Positions 26,423-39,302 are shown, counted from the stretch's first letter. The stretch is 64,000 nucleotides of DNA from Pantoea alfalfae (GCF_019880205.1 NZ_CP082292.1:1178001-1242000); one strand, 5' to 3'. Numbers and translations: made by a program. The notes: a model not told the origin generated them from the letters alone.

Positions 26423-27163
26423 ATGTGGAAAGCGTTACATCAGCTGGCCAGGCCTGAACGGCTTTATCAATTTTCGGGGCGACTGGTGCCCTGGTTTGCC
26501 GTTGCAGGGCTGGCGTCGTTGCTGCTGGGCTGGGTATGGGGATTCGGATTTGCCCCTGCTGACTATCAGCAGGGCGACAGTTTTCGCATCATGTATATCC
26601 ATGTACCCGCGGCGATGTGGTCGATGGGCATCTATGCCTCAATGGCTATCGCTGCCTTTACTGGTCTGGTGTGGCAGATGAAAATGGCCGATCTGGTCTC
26701 TGCCGCCATGGCTCCGGTGGGCGCGGTTTTTACCTTTATTGCGCTGGTCACCGGGTCCGCCTGGGGCAAGCCGATGTGGGGCACCTGGTGGATCTGGGAT
26801 GCGCGTCTGACCTCGGAACTGGTGCTGCTGTTCCTCTATATGGGTGTGATTGCGCTTTATCACGCTTTTGATGACCGCCGCACCGCAGGCCGGGCCGCCG
26901 GAATTCTGATTCTGGTCGGCGTGGTCAATCTGCCCATCATTCACTTCTCGGTGCAGTGGTGGAATACCCTGCATCAGGGCTCATCAGGCATTCTTCAGCA
27001 GGCAATTGCGCCGGTCATGCGCACACCGCTGCGCTGGGCGATTCTCGGTTATCTGCTGCTGTTTATCACGCTGACGCTGATGCGGCTGCGCAACCTGATC
27101 CTGTTAACTGAACGTCATCGTCCCTGGGCGATAGATGTGGCGAAGCAGGGAGAGCAGGCATGA
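26423..27163 (+). CDS. ccmC: Heme transfer protein CcmC
   Basis: The 246-residue six-span protein carries the tryptophan-rich heme-handling motif WGTWWIWDARLTSEL near residue 115 with conserved histidines on either side (in MYIHVPAAMW and PIIHFSVQWW). It loads heme onto CcmE. The 67-base gap from ccmB is the only noticeable gap in the operon, and overlaps follow from here on. Confidence 0.96.
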   Translation: MWKALHQLARPERLYQFSGRLVPWFAVAGLASLLLGWVWGFGFAPADYQQGDSFRIMYIHVPAAMWSMGIYASMAIAAFTGLVWQMKMADLVSAAMAPVGAVFTFIALVTGSAWGKPMWGTWWIWDARLTSELVLLFLYMGVIALYHAFDDRRTAGRAAGILILVGVVNLPIIHFSVQWWNTLHQGSSGILQQAIAPVMRTPLRWAILGYLLLFITLTLMRLRNLILLTERHRPWAIDVAKQGEQA

Positions 27164-27393
27164 CCCCGGCATTTACCTCCTGGTACGCCTTCTTTGCGAT
27201 GGGGGGCTACGCCTTCTTCGTCTGGCTGGCGGTTATCTGCACGCTGCTTCCGCTTATCGGCCTGACGCTGCATACCCTGTTGCTGCGACGTCGCCTGCTG
27301 GCTGAGATTCGCCAGCGCGAGGCGCGGGAACGCCGCATCCGGGCGGCGAAAACGAAAAAAGCCGCGGCTGAAGCGGCAGGAGAGACATTGTGA
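27160..27393 (+). CDS. ccmD: Heme exporter protein CcmD
   Basis: The 77-residue protein has one membrane span (about residues 17-38) followed by a charged, Arg/Ala-rich cytoplasmic tail. It stabilises the CcmABC-CcmE complex. It overlaps ccmC and ccmE by four bases each. Confidence 0.93.
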   Translation: MTPAFTSWYAFFAMGGYAFFVWLAVICTLLPLIGLTLHTLLLRRRLLAEIRQREARERRIRAAKTKKAAAEAAGETL

Positions 27394-27875
27394 ATATCCG
27401 TCGACGCAACCGTCTCTATGCGGCAGTAGCGATCCTGCTCGGCCTCGGCCTGGCCACCGCGCTGGTCATGTATGCGCTACGCTCAAACATCGATCTGTTC
27501 TATACCCCGGGTGAAATCCTCTACGGTAAAGGCGAGGCGCACGAGAAGCCGGAAGCGGGTCAGCGGTTGCGCGTCGGTGGCATGGTCATGCCCGGCAGCG
27601 TCCGGCGCGATCCCAATACCCTGGCGGTATCGTTCAAACTTTATGATGCGCGCGGTGTGGTCAGCGTCAGTTTTGAAGGCATCCTGCCGGATCTGTTCCG
27701 GGAAGGGCAGGGCGTTGTCGCACAGGGCGTGCTGGCGGCGGGCAACCAGGTGATCGCCAAAGAAGTGCTGGCGAAACATGATGAGAAATACACGCCGCCG
27801 GAGATTGAAGACGCCATGAAAAGTAATCACATCGGCCCGCAGTCGTTATATCAGGCGGGAAATAAATCCTCATGA
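27390..27875 (+). CDS. ccmE: Periplasmic heme chaperone CcmE
   Basis: The 161-residue membrane-anchored protein has one N-terminal span and an OB-fold. The heme-binding histidine and the nearby tyrosine are in [12 protein letters not shown] near residue 130, matching the E. coli residues. It carries heme from CcmC to CcmF. Confidence 0.96.
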   Translation: MNIRRRNRLYAAVAILLGLGLATALVMYALRSNIDLFYTPGEILYGKGEAHEKPEAGQRLRVGGMVMPGSVRRDPNTLAVSFKLYDARGVVSVSFEGILPDLFREGQGVVAQGVLAAGNQVIAKEVLAKHDEKYTPPEIEDAMKSNHIGPQSLYQAGNKSS

Positions 27876-29830
27876 TGCCTGAAATCGGAACCTTTCTGCT
27901 CTGCCTGGCGCTGGGGCTTTCGCTGCTGCTGAGCAGTTATCCGCTGTGGGGCGCGGTGCGCCAGGATGCCCGCCTGATGGCAATGGCGCGTCCGCTGGCC
28001 TGCGGCCTGTTTGTCTGCATCGCGGCGGCGTTTGCGCTGCTGGTCTGGGCCTTTATCAGCAACGACTTTACCGTTGCCTATGTCGTCACGAACTCCAACA
28101 GTCTGCTGCCGGTCTACTACCGCATCGCCGCCACCTGGGGCGCGCACGAAGGTTCACTGCTGCTGTGGGTGCTGCTGCTCAGCACCTGGACACTGGCGGT
28201 GGCGATCTTCAGCCGCGGGATGCCGCAGGATGCGCTTGCGCGCGTGCTGGCGGTCATGGGAATGATTAACCTCGGCTTCCTGCTGTTTATCCTGCTGACC
28301 TCCAATCCGTTTAGCCGCACGCTGCCGGACTTTCCGATAGACGGGCATGATCTGAATCCGATGCTGCAGGATATCGGTCTCATTTTCCATCCGCCGCTGC
28401 TCTATATGGGCTACGTCGGCTTCTCGGTGGCGTTTGCCTTTGCCATCGCCTCACTGATGGCCGGACGGCTCGATACCGCGTGGGCGCGCTGGTCGCGTCC
28501 CTGGACGACGGCGGCCTGGATCTTTCTGACGATTGGTATCGTCCTTGGCTCGGCCTGGGCCTATTACGAACTGGGCTGGGGCGGCTGGTGGTTCTGGGAC
28601 CCGGTTGAAAATGCCTCATTTATGCCGTGGCTGGCGGGCACGGCCCTGATGCACTCGCTGGCAGTCACCGAAAAGCGCGGCACCTTTAAAGCCTGGACCG
28701 TGCTGCTGGCGATTACGGCGTTTTCGCTTAGCCTGCTGGGGACATTCCTGGTACGATCCGGCGTGCTGGTGTCAGTGCATTCTTTTGCCTCCGATCCGGC
28801 GCGCGGGATGTTCATCCTTGCGTTTCTGGTGATCGTTATCGGCAGTTCACTGCTGCTCTACGCCATTAAAGGCGGGCAGGTGCGTGGCCGGGTTCAGAAT
28901 GAAACCTGGTCGCGGGAATCGTTCCTGCTGGGTAATAACGTGCTGCTGATTGCCGCGATGCTGGTGGTGCTGCTTGGCACGCTATTGCCACTGGTGCACA
29001 AGCAACTGGGGCTGGGCAGCATTTCGGTCGGTGAACCCTTCTTCAACACGATGTTCAGCTGGCTGATGGCACCGTTTGCTTTGCTGATGGGGATCGGCCC
29101 GCTGGTGCGCTGGCGTCGCGATGAACCGCAGAAGCTGGCAAAACGGCTGGCGCTGGCGCTGATTGTCACTCTGGCCTGTTCCATGATCGTTCCCTGGTGG
29201 CTGCAGGATCGCATCGAAGCGATGACGGTGGTGGGTCTGCTGATGTCGCTCTGGATTATCGTGCTGACGCTGCTGGAACTGCATGAGCGCGCCACCCATC
29301 GTCATCCGTTCTTTGTGGGTTTACGTCACCTGTCACGCAGCCACTGGGGCATGGTGCTGGGCCATCTTGGCGTGGGTGTGACGGTGATTGGCATTGCCTT
29401 CAGTACGCAGTACAGCGTGGAACGCGACGTGCGGATGAAAGCGGGTGATAGCGTCGATATTCATCATTATCACTTTGTCTTCCGTGGCGTGCAGAATCTG
29501 CAGGGGCCTAACTACAGTGGCGGCATGGGCATTATTGATGTCACACGCAATGGCAAACATGAAGCGACGCTGCAGGCGGAAAAACGCTTTTATACCGCCG
29601 CCCGCACCATGATGACCGAAGCGGCGATTGATGGCGGTTTCAGCCGCGACCTTTACGCGGCGCTGGGAGAGGAGCTGGAGGATGGCGGCTGGGCCGTACG
29701 CATCTACTACAAACCCTTTGTCCGCTGGATCTGGTTCGGTGGTGCGCTGATGGCGCTGGGTGGGCTGTTCTGCCTGTTTGATCCCCGTTACCGTTCGCGC
29801 AAAAAAGCGGGCCCGGAGGCACGGACATGA
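27872..29830 (+). CDS. ccmF: Cytochrome c heme lyase subunit CcmF
   Basis: The 652-residue multi-span protein transfers heme to apocytochromes. The WWD-type motif [17 protein letters not shown] is near residue 235, with conserved histidines in [12 protein letters not shown] and [10 protein letters not shown]. Its length matches E. coli CcmF (647). Confidence 0.96.
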   Translation: MMPEIGTFLLCLALGLSLLLSSYPLWGAVRQDARLMAMARPLACGLFVCIAAAFALLVWAFISNDFTVAYVVTNSNSLLPVYYRIAATWGAHEGSLLLWVLLLSTWTLAVAIFSRGMPQDALARVLAVMGMINLGFLLFILLTSNPFSRTLPDFPIDGHDLNPMLQDIGLIFHPPLLYMGYVGFSVAFAFAIASLMAGRLDTAWARWSRPWTTAAWIFLTIGIVLGSAWAYYELGWGGWWFWDPVENASFMPWLAGTALMHSLAVTEKRGTFKAWTVLLAITAFSLSLLGTFLVRSGVLVSVHSFASDPARGMFILAFLVIVIGSSLLLYAIKGGQVRGRVQNETWSRESFLLGNNVLLIAAMLVVLLGTLLPLVHKQLGLGSISVGEPFFNTMFSWLMAPFALLMGIGPLVRWRRDEPQKLAKRLALALIVTLACSMIVPWWLQDRIEAMTVVGLLMSLWIIVLTLLELHERATHRHPFFVGLRHLSRSHWGMVLGHLGVGVTVIGIAFSTQYSVERDVRMKAGDSVDIHHYHFVFRGVQNLQGPNYSGGMGIIDVTRNGKHEATLQAEKRFYTAARTMMTEAAIDGGFSRDLYAALGEELEDGGWAVRIYYKPFVRWIWFGGALMALGGLFCLFDPRYRSRKKAGPEART

Positions 29831-30384
29831 ACAAGAAAATCCTGTTTATTCCCCTGATGCTGTTTCTGCTGCTGGCGGCCGCGCTGCTGTGGCAGCTGAC
29901 GCGTAATGCCGATGGTGACGATCCGACCCGTCTTGAATCGGCTCTGATTGGCAAACCGGTGCCGCTGTTCCGGCTGGAAGCACTGGATCAGCCGGGCAAA
30001 ACGTACGATCAGCGCGTGCTGACAGATGGTAAACCGATATTGCTGAACGTCTGGGCGACCTGGTGTCCGACCTGCCGCGCTGAGCATCACTATCTGAATA
30101 CGCTGGCGGAGCAGGGCATTCGCGTCGTCGGGTTGAACTATAAAGACGATCGTCAGAAGGCGGTTAACTGGCTGAATACGCTGGGCAATCCCTATGCGCT
30201 AAGTCTCTACGACGGCAACGGCATGCTGGGGCTGGATCTCGGCGTCTATGGCGCGCCGGAGACCTTCCTGATCGACGGTAAAGGGATCATCCGTTATCGC
30301 CACGCGGGCGATCTCAATGCGCGCGTCTGGGAGCAGGAAGTGAAACCCTTGTGGATAAAATACAGTGCGGAGGCGGGATCATGA
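29827..30384 (+). CDS. dsbE: Thiol:disulfide interchange protein DsbE/CcmG
   Basis: The 185-residue thioredoxin-fold protein is anchored by one N-terminal span. The active site is WATWCPTCRAEH near residue 80, and the cis-proline loop YGAPETFLID is near 145. It reduces apocytochrome cysteines before heme attachment. It overlaps ccmF by four bases. Confidence 0.95.
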   Translation: MNKKILFIPLMLFLLLAAALLWQLTRNADGDDPTRLESALIGKPVPLFRLEALDQPGKTYDQRVLTDGKPILLNVWATWCPTCRAEHHYLNTLAEQGIRVVGLNYKDDRQKAVNWLNTLGNPYALSLYDGNGMLGLDLGVYGAPETFLIDGKGIIRYRHAGDLNARVWEQEVKPLWIKYSAEAGS

Positions 30385-30833
30385 AAATGCTGTTTCTGCT
30401 CTGCGGCCTGCTGTTCAGCATCAACCTGTGGGCAAGCATCGACACGCTGCAATTTGACTCGGAGGCTCAGGAAGAGCAATACCGCGATCTGACCGCGTCA
30501 CTGCGCTGTCCGAAATGCCAGAATAACAGCATTGCCGACTCGAACGCGATGATTGCCGCCGACATGCGACTGAAAGTCTATCAATTGATGAAGCAGGGCC
30601 AGAGTCGCCAGCAGATTATCGACTACATGGTGGCGCGTTACGGCAACTTCGTCAGCTATTCGCCACCGGTCACGCCTTCTACCCTGATTCTGTGGGCGGG
30701 TCCCGCGCTGTTTGTGCTACTGGGTGGCGCCGTGATCATTCTGCGCAGTCGTCAGCGCAAAACCCGCAGTGAGCTGGATGAAGATGAGCAACAGCGTCTT
30801 AATGCGCTACTGAAGTCAGACAGGAAGCCGTAA
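30381..30833 (+). CDS. ccmH: Cytochrome c maturation protein CcmH (CcmL domain)
   Basis: The 150-residue protein has a signal sequence, the redox motif LRCPKCQNNSI (near residue 43), and a C-terminal membrane span. In E. coli, CcmH is a fusion of this domain with the TPR domain; here the two halves are separate genes. I start at ATG 30381, overlapping dsbE by four bases, rather than at an in-frame ATG at 30351. Confidence 0.92.
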   Translation: MKMLFLLCGLLFSINLWASIDTLQFDSEAQEEQYRDLTASLRCPKCQNNSIADSNAMIAADMRLKVYQLMKQGQSRQQIIDYMVARYGNFVSYSPPVTPSTLILWAGPALFVLLGGAVIILRSRQRKTRSELDEDEQQRLNALLKSDRKP

Positions 30834-32044
30834 TGAGTGCATTCTGGATTACCCTTTTTTTGTTGCTACTGGCAGCCTGCACGCTGTTTCTGGCGGCAGG
30901 CTGGCGGCAACGTCAGGCGAGCGCCGGCGATCGCGATCGCCTTAATCAGCGTTTCTATCATCAGCGTATAGATGAGCTGGCGCAGGATGAAGCGCAGGGC
31001 GTCGTTGCTGAGCGTCCGCTAATGGAGCGGGAGCTACAGCAGGCACTCCTGGCGGATATTCCGCCAGCACAGACGCTGCGGTCACACAGCAGCCGCCGCT
31101 GGATTCTGCTGCCAGGTTTGATCGTACTGGTTGCGGTTTCGCTGGGGACTTATCTGAAAACCGGCGGACTGGCACAATACACCGGCTGGATGCAGGTGCA
31201 GCAGGCGTATCCTGAGCTGCGCGCCCGTCTGATGGACCCCGGCGCAAAATCGCTAAGCATGGAGGAGCTGGCGCGTTTACAGCTCGGATTGCGTACCGCG
31301 TTGCAAACTGAACCGGATAATCTGGCCGACTGGACAATGCTGGGACGGCTCGGCATGGTGCTGAATAATGCGGAGATTGCCAGCCAGGCCTTTGAGCATG
31401 CACTACAGCTGGCCCCCAACGATCTGGCGCTGAAGCAGGATTATGCAGAGGTGCTGACAAGATCCGCCGATCCGCAGGATAACCGTCAGGCATCACTGCT
31501 GCTGCAATCGTTGCTTAAAGCTGATCCGCAAAACCTGCGGACGCTGAGCCTGCTGGCGTATAACGCTTACGGTCAGCAACAGTATGATCAGGCTATTGAT
31601 GCATGGCAGACTCTGCTGGGTCTGTTGCCTGCCGGTGATTCGCGACACGCGATGATCGCCCGCAGCATTGAAAAGGCCCGAAGCGACGCCGGGCAGCAGA
31701 GTCGTCAGCTGGCGCTGACAGTGACGCTGACCCCAGAGGCAGAAAAAATGTTACCGCAGGACGGAGTGTTGTATATTTCGGTTTCTGACGGGGATTCACC
31801 GGTACCGGTGGCGGTTAAGCGTATGCCACTCAGCCACTTCCCGCTGACGCTGACGCTGGATGACAGCAATGCCATGATGCCGAATCGCCTGCTTTCGGCG
31901 CAGCATCAGGTTGAGGTCCGGGTGCGGATTTCCCGCGATGGCAGCGCCAATCCGCAGCCAGGCGACTGGCTGGGTCTGAGCGCGGTGACGCCCTGGGATG
32001 GGCATCAGCCGATCGCGGTGGAGATCAATAAGCAGCTACCCTGA
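30833..32044 (+). CDS. ccmI: Cytochrome c maturation protein CcmI (TPR apocytochrome chaperone)
   Basis: The 403-residue protein has an N-terminal span, a second span (near residues 85-105), then TPR repeats (about 150-280, for example LADWTMLGRLGMVLNNAEIA split over two helices) and a C-terminal beta domain. It presents apocytochrome c to CcmF/CcmH. It overlaps ccmH by one base and ends the operon. Confidence 0.9.
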   Translation: MSAFWITLFLLLLAACTLFLAAGWRQRQASAGDRDRLNQRFYHQRIDELAQDEAQGVVAERPLMERELQQALLADIPPAQTLRSHSSRRWILLPGLIVLVAVSLGTYLKTGGLAQYTGWMQVQQAYPELRARLMDPGAKSLSMEELARLQLGLRTALQTEPDNLADWTMLGRLGMVLNNAEIASQAFEHALQLAPNDLALKQDYAEVLTRSADPQDNRQASLLLQSLLKADPQNLRTLSLLAYNAYGQQQYDQAIDAWQTLLGLLPAGDSRHAMIARSIEKARSDAGQQSRQLALTVTLTPEAEKMLPQDGVLYISVSDGDSPVPVAVKRMPLSHFPLTLTLDDSNAMMPNRLLSAQHQVEVRVRISRDGSANPQPGDWLGLSAVTPWDGHQPIAVEINKQLP

Positions 32045-32191
32045 ACGTCAAAATGATAACGTTAGAAATGATGCGTGCCATTGCCTGCTGCCTCTGGCAC
32101 AAAGTCAGCTATGCTCATCGGATAAGCCGATACGACAGGGCTGTGACCTGAACGATGGGCTGACCTTTTTCATCCGCACAGGGAGATTGGA

Positions 32192-32956
32192 ATGAATTAT
32201 CGCCTGACCAGCCTGGCTGTCGCCAGCGTCCTTCTGGTGGGTTGTGCCAGTTCAAAGCCGGCGAATAGCGATCCTGCGCAGCGCAGCGATCCATTTGAAG
32301 GCTTTAACCGCACGATGTTTAACTTTAACTACAACGTGCTGGATCCGTACGTGCTTCGTCCGGTCGCTGTGGCCTGGCGTGATTATGTGCCGGTCCCGGC
32401 ACGTACCGGGCTGAGCAATTTCCTCGGCAACCTGGAAGAGCCAGCCAGTATGGTCAACGCCATTCTGGTCGGTAACGGACGTGATGCGGGTATTCACTTT
32501 ACCCGTTTCTTCCTGAACAGCGTGCTGGGACTGGGCGGTTTCATTGACGTTGCCGGCAAGGCGAACCCGGAACTGGCGCGTGAAGAGCCGCACCGTTTCG
32601 GTACCACGCTTGGTCACTATGGCGTCGGCTACGGGCCTTATGTTGAGCTGCCTGCTTACGGCAGCTTCACGGTGCGTCAGGATGGCGGCGACTACGTTGA
32701 TACGCTTTATCCGATCCTCGGCTGGCTGACCTGGCCAATGTCGATTGGTAAATGGACGCTTGAAGGGATTGAGACCCGCGCGCAGCTGCTGGACTCTGAT
32801 GCAATCCTGAAACAGCAGAGCGATCCGTACGCCTTTATCCGTAACGCGTACTTCCAGCGTCACGACTTCCTGGCACGTGGCGGCAAGCTCAAGCCGGAAG
32901 ATAATCCTAACGCAGCCGCGATTCAGGATGACCTGAAGGATATTGACGCCGAGTAA
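32192..32956 (+). CDS. mlaA: MlaA (VacJ), outer-membrane lipoprotein of phospholipid retrograde transport
   Basis: The 254-residue lipoprotein (lipobox LLVGC, Cys18) removes mislocalised phospholipids from the outer leaflet together with OmpC/F and the MlaC shuttle. Family signatures DPFEGFNRTMFNFNY, RFFLNSVLGLGGFIDVA and RFGTTLGHYGVGYGPY are intact. It is divergent from yet adjacent to fadL, as in E. coli. Confidence 0.96.
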   Translation: MNYRLTSLAVASVLLVGCASSKPANSDPAQRSDPFEGFNRTMFNFNYNVLDPYVLRPVAVAWRDYVPVPARTGLSNFLGNLEEPASMVNAILVGNGRDAGIHFTRFFLNSVLGLGGFIDVAGKANPELAREEPHRFGTTLGHYGVGYGPYVELPAYGSFTVRQDGGDYVDTLYPILGWLTWPMSIGKWTLEGIETRAQLLDSDAILKQQSDPYAFIRNAYFQRHDFLARGGKLKPEDNPNAAAIQDDLKDIDAE

Positions 32957-33046
32957 TCGCCCGCGCTGAGCAGCCAGGGATGGCGGTTTTGCGTCTTTGT
33001 GCAAGGCGTATGCTCCCTGAACCATTAAGCGATCCACGTCCATAAA

Positions 33047-33074
33047 AAAGGGCGACTCACCAGAGTCGCCCTTT
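33047..33074 (-). terminator. Intrinsic terminator of fadL
   Basis: On the reverse strand AAAGGGCGACTC pairs with GAGTCGCCCTTT around a four-base loop and is followed by more T. It lies 18 bases after the fadL stop. Confidence 0.85.
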
Positions 33075-33091
33075 ATGATCGTACCATCCAG

Positions 33092-34375
33092 TCAGAACTT
33101 GTAATTAAAGTTCGCACCGTAGAGCCAGGCTTTACCTTCAGAGGTAAAGGTATAAGGCCCTTCTTTCACCGTCACTTTCTGTCCGTGCATATAAGAGATG
33201 CCTAAATCAACCGAGGCATCATCGTTAAAGGCATAAGACGTACCCGCACTCAGCCATAAACGATCCTGGTCCGGAATAGAGATAGAGCGCTTATCGGCCG
33301 GAACCGGGCTGTCATCAAACGCAATACCGGTGCGGAACGTCCAGTTCTTGTCGTAGGAATAGGTTGTGCCCAGTGCAATGCGGTAGGCATCGTGGAAGCT
33401 TTCATCTTTATAGAACAGCGTCTGGCCGTTAGAGCCAGTGGCTTTCAGCTCCTGGAACTGGCTCCAGCTGGTGTACGCCATGCTGTAGTGAACCGCCCAC
33501 TGCGGTGCCACTTTATGCCAGCCCGATACTTCCCACATCTCTGGCAGATTCAGGGTTAACGCGCCAGGAACGGTGGTACCATTGGTGCCAAACGGCACAC
33601 CTGACACTTCCGGATTATTCACTGCATTCAGTCGGGAAGAGAGGCTGCTTTTGTAATCGCCATCGAAGTCGACTTTCACTTCTGAACGATAGGTAAAGCC
33701 GAAGCGGTTATTCTCATCCACTTCATACAGGACACCGGCGTTCCAGCCATATCCCCACTCATCGCCTTTCAGATGGGCAACCTGCGTATCAGCCGGAACG
33801 CCCAGTCTTGCGCCTGACTCACCGGCATAGCGTTCAATTTTGGCTTTGGCATAAACCGCATCAAAACCGACGCCAAAACTAAAATGTTCATTTAAACGGT
33901 ACGCGGTGCTGAGATTAAAATTGCCAGTCACCAGATCGGTTTTACCGCCGTAACCCCCCGCGGTGTAGCCATTATTAAACTCTGTTGCTAAGCCATAGTT
34001 AGAGGTTGCAGACGCGCCGATCCACCACTGATCGTTGATGGGCTGGACATAATGAATATTGGGAACCCACTGATTCGGGGCAATATTATTAGCATCCAGG
34101 CTGCGTCCGCTGGGACTGCGACCACTAATATTGACATCTGGCGCAATATAGACCGCACCGAGTGAAAATTCCGGACGATCCATTAATGCCATCGTCGCCG
34201 GGTTACGGCTGGCTGATGCCGCCGTATCGCCCATTGCCCCTTCGCCTGAATATGCGCGACCTAAACCAATCGTAGAAAACTCATTTAACTGAAACCCAGC
34301 TGCGTAAACGTGTGAAGAGACAAGCGCCACTGCAGCCGCCACGGCTGACTTTGCAAACAGGTTTTTATGGTTCAT
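33092..34375 (-). CDS. fadL: Long-chain fatty acid outer-membrane porin FadL
   Basis: The 427-residue protein has a signal peptide (ending near SSHVYA), the N-terminal plug [21 protein letters not shown] split across the hatch, the NPA segment [10 protein letters not shown], and a terminal aromatic (YKF) as in outer-membrane beta-barrels. E. coli FadL is 446. I start at the ATG at 34375, with GAGG upstream, not at the open frame reaching 34462, which runs through the promoter. FadR-like sites lie just upstream. Confidence 0.95.
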   Translation of the reverse strand: MNHKNLFAKSAVAAAVALVSSHVYAAGFQLNEFSTIGLGRAYSGEGAMGDTAASASRNPATMALMDRPEFSLGAVYIAPDVNISGRSPSGRSLDANNIAPNQWVPNIHYVQPINDQWWIGASATSNYGLATEFNNGYTAGGYGGKTDLVTGNFNLSTAYRLNEHFSFGVGFDAVYAKAKIERYAGESGARLGVPADTQVAHLKGDEWGYGWNAGVLYEVDENNRFGFTYRSEVKVDFDGDYKSSLSSRLNAVNNPEVSGVPFGTNGTTVPGALTLNLPEMWEVSGWHKVAPQWAVHYSMAYTSWSQFQELKATGSNGQTLFYKDESFHDAYRIALGTTYSYDKNWTFRTGIAFDDSPVPADKRSISIPDQDRLWLSAGTSYAFNDDASVDLGISYMHGQKVTVKEGPYTFTSEGKAWLYGANFNYKF

Positions 34376-34459
34376 GACCACAACCTCATGTGAATTATTA
34401 TTTAACGCTATAACGTCGCGTAACAAAGGACGGCGGATTGTAGGGACTGATGTAAAACG

Positions 34460-34500
34460 CACATATCAGACCAGTGCGGAGAGTATAGGTCCGACCTGTG
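34460..34500. promoter_or_regulatory. Two FadR-like operators at the fadL promoter
   Basis: On the fadL strand, CACTGGTCTGATATGTG (34460-34476) matches the FadR consensus AACTGGTCNGACNNGTT at 12 of 14 informative positions. An AGGTCCGACCT palindrome sits at 34487-34497, overlapping a TATACT -10. E. coli fadL likewise has two FadR sites around its promoter. Confidence 0.7.
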
Positions 34501-34733
34501 TGCATGTTGCAATATTGTTTTTAAAATATTTCAGGTTTGATCGTTTAAAATTCGATCTGCATAACAAAACAGCCCTGATTCTGCACAGCATACCGATTCC
34601 AGTTTGTTCTGGATCAATTTTTATTGTGATATTCGTCACTTAGCGCCATGTACATGGCGCATCTTTACGCGAGCAGGTAAAATTTCGGCCATAAAATCGC
34701 TCAACCCACCAGATCGCTGGTCAGGAGAATGAA

Positions 34734-35030
34734 ATGACTGATGCCATTAAAAAATGCAGTGCGACCGAAACAGCAGCCTGTTGTTGTGTTGATGTGGGCA
34801 CGGTAATGGATAATACCGATTGCACCGCCAGCTGGTCGGAGTGGTTTGCTCAGCGTGCCGATGCGGAAGCCAAATTAGCTCTCCTCACCGAACGTGCACG
34901 TGAAGTTGAATCGGAACCCTGTGTGATTGAGTCACGCTTCAGTGAGGTGAATCAGGGTGTGCAGCTGGATATCGATTTTACTTTCAGCTGCCAGGCTGAA
35001 ACGATGATTTTTCAGCTCGGTTTGCGTTAA
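34734..35030 (+). CDS. yfcZ: YfcZ/YiiS family protein
   Basis: The 98-residue protein matches E. coli YfcZ, with the cysteine cluster AACCCVDVGT near residue 15 and the VIESRFSEVNQGVQLDIDF stretch. Its place between fadL and fadI is conserved. The function is unknown. GGAGAATGAA surrounds the start, giving a good ribosome site. Confidence 0.93.
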   Translation: MTDAIKKCSATETAACCCVDVGTVMDNTDCTASWSEWFAQRADAEAKLALLTERAREVESEPCVIESRFSEVNQGVQLDIDFTFSCQAETMIFQLGLR

Positions 35031-35037
35031 GTCTCAT

Positions 35038-35062
35038 AACGCCGCATTAATGCGGCGTTTTT
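35038..35062 (+). terminator. Intrinsic terminator of yfcZ
   Basis: AACGCCGCAT and ATGCGGCGTT form a near-loopless palindrome followed by a T-tract, eight bases after the stop. Confidence 0.85.
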
Positions 35063-35132
35063 CATTTTCGTGTTTCTCTTCGCACTTTTTCCTTTCCGGT
35101 ATTGGCGGCTCACCCGCTTGTGGTTAACACTG

Positions 35133-35149
35133 ATCAGGTCAGACCTCTT
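35133..35149 (+). promoter_or_regulatory. FadR-like operator of fadIJ
   Basis: ATCAGGTCAGACCTCTT holds the perfect palindrome AGGTCAGACCT and matches the FadR consensus at 11 of 14 informative positions, 40 bases before fadI. Confidence 0.65.
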
Positions 35150-35188
35150 CAGGCAATGATGCCACAGTCCCAGCCACAGGTGAGAACA

Positions 35189-36498
35189 ATGAGCAAAGCG
35201 CAGCCGCTGCTGACGCGTGATGGTGAACGCATCGCAATAACCCACGGATTACGCACCCCTTTCTTACGCCAGGCGACCGGCTTCCATGGCATTCCCGCCA
35301 TTGAGCTGGGACGTATGGTGGTCAGCGAATTAATGGCGCGCAGTGAACTGCCGGCTGAGGTGATCGAGCAACTGGTCTTTGGGCAGGTGGTGCAGATGCC
35401 GGAAGCGCCGAACATTGCGCGTGAAATTGTATTAAGCAGCGGGCTGAGTGTGCATACCGATGCCTACAGCGTCAGCCGTGCCTGCGCCACCAGCTTTCAG
35501 GCGGTAGCGAATGTGGCAGAAAGTCTGCTGGCGGGCACCATCTCTGCCGGTATTGCCGGTGGCGCGGACTCTTCGTCGGTGTTGCCGATTGGGGTCAGTA
35601 AAACGCTGGCCCGCGCGCTGGTGGATCTCAATAAAGCCCGCAGCTTCGGTCAAAAACTGCACATCCTGCGGCGTCTGCGTCCGCGTGATCTGCTGCCGGT
35701 CCCGCCCGCAGTGGCGGAGTATTCGACCGGCCTGCGCATGGGCGATACTGCGGAGCAGATGGCTAAGCGTCACGGCATCACGCGCGAAGCACAGGATGCG
35801 CTGGCGCTGCGATCCCATCAGCATGCCGCCAGGGCCTGGCAATCCGGGGTACTGAATCAGGAAGTCATGGCAGCCTTTGTACCGCCGTGGAAAAGCGCCA
35901 TTGATCAGGACAATAACGTGCGGATGAACGCCAAAGCGGAGGATTACGCCCGACTGCGTCCGGCATTTGATCGCCAGCACGGCAGCGTCACCGCGGCCAA
36001 CAGCACGCCTCTCACCGACGGCGCGGCGGCAGTGATTCTGATGCGCGAGGGCCGCGCCCGTGAACTGGGCATCAGGCCGCTGGGCTATCTGCGCAGCTAC
36101 GCCTTTACCGCCATTGGTGTGCAGCAGGATATGCTGCTGGGCCCGGCTTACGCTTCACCACTGGCACTGGATCGCGCCGGCATAACCCTGGCCGATCTGA
36201 CGCTGATCGATATGCATGAAGCATTTGCTGCCCAGATGCTGAGCAACCTGCACATGTTTCGCGACGAGCGCTTTGCCCGTGAGGTGCTGAATCGGCCACA
36301 CGCGCTGGGCGAAGTGAATGAAGAGCGCTTTAACGTGCTGGGCGGATCGATCGCCTATGGTCATCCTTTTGCCGCCACGGGCGCGCGCATGATCACCCAG
36401 ACGCTGAATGAATTACGCCGTCGCGGTGGCGGGTTAGGACTGGTAACAGCCTGCGCGGCGGGCGGCCTGGGTGCGGCAATGATTCTGGAGGCCGAATA

Positions 36499-36499
<1 letters not shown>
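35189..36499 (+). CDS. fadI: 3-ketoacyl-CoA thiolase FadI
   Basis: The 436-residue thiolase is the beta subunit of the anaerobic fatty acid oxidation complex and has the same length as E. coli FadI. The nucleophilic cysteine is in SRACATSFQ near residue 99, the histidine loop is [11 protein letters not shown] near 388, and the second cysteine is in [13 protein letters not shown] near 420. I start at ATG 35189 with AGGTGAG upstream; the frame extends to 35102 but runs through the FadR site. It overlaps fadJ by one base. Confidence 0.96.
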
Positions 36500-38595
<2,096 letters not shown>

Positions 38596-38655
38596 ACGAA
38601 ATTTTACATTTCTGCTGTAAATGGAATAACCAATCCGATTCAGCGGGTTAGAAAA

Positions 38656-38677
38656 GCGCCGCCAGAGTGTGCGGCGC
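38656..38677 (+). terminator. Hairpin after fadJ
   Basis: GCGCCGC pairs with GCGGCGC around an eight-base loop, 60 bases past the fadJ stop. There is no T-tract. Confidence 0.4.
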
Positions 38678-38819
38678 AGCATGATTCTGAGAAGCGCTTA
38701 TTTAATAAACAACCGGTTGACTATACTGAAGCCATTAGGGTAAAACACAGCGTTCATTCGCAGAGTGAAGAGTCAGGCGCCAGGCGTCGGGCGATGTCGA
38801 CAAACAACAGCGGTGCTTT

Positions 38820-39302
38820 ATGCAAGTTTTTATCATGCGTCACGGCGATGCGGCTCTGGAAGCAGCCAGTGATTCAGTCAGGCCTTTAACCTTATGTGGC
38901 TGCAATGAATCACGCCAGATGGCCAACTGGCTCAACAGCCAGACGCCAGACATTGAGCGTGTCCTGGTGAGTCCCTATTTACGCGCGCAGCAAACCCTCG
39001 CGACCGTGCGTGAAGCTTTTCCCCTGCCGGAAAACCAGGATGTTCTGCCGGAGTTAACGCCGGGCGGCGATCCGGAAATGGTCGGGTGCTATCTGCAGAC
39101 CCTCGCAAACGAAGGTGTGAAATCGGCGCTGGTGATCTCTCATTTACCATTGGTGGGGTATTTAGTCTCTGAACTGTGCCCGCAGGAAGCCCCCCCCATG
39201 TTTGCCACTTCCGCTATTGCCTGCGTGGAATTCGATCCCGCGCAGCATGCCGGTAAACTACTGTGGCAGGTCAGTCCCAAAAAGCTGGCGAAAGCGATCT
39301 GA
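38820..39302 (+). CDS. sixA: Phosphohistidine phosphatase SixA
   Basis: The 160-residue histidine phosphatase has the catalytic RHG at residues 7-9, a second arginine in VSPYLRAQQT, and the late histidine in ALVISHLPLVG. In E. coli SixA dephosphorylates the PTS-Ntr protein NPr. A TTGACT promoter-like element lies about 100 bases upstream. The ribosome site is weak. Confidence 0.95.
   Translation: MQVFIMRHGDAALEAASDSVRPLTLCGCNESRQMANWLNSQTPDIERVLVSPYLRAQQTLATVREAFPLPENQDVLPELTPGGDPEMVGCYLQTLANEGVKSALVISHLPLVGYLVSELCPQEAPPMFATSAIACVEFDPAQHAGKLLWQVSPKKLAKAI

Noticed and set aside
32252-33043. 263-codon open frame on the - strand
   Set aside because: Antisense to mlaA, with no homology and no ribosome site.
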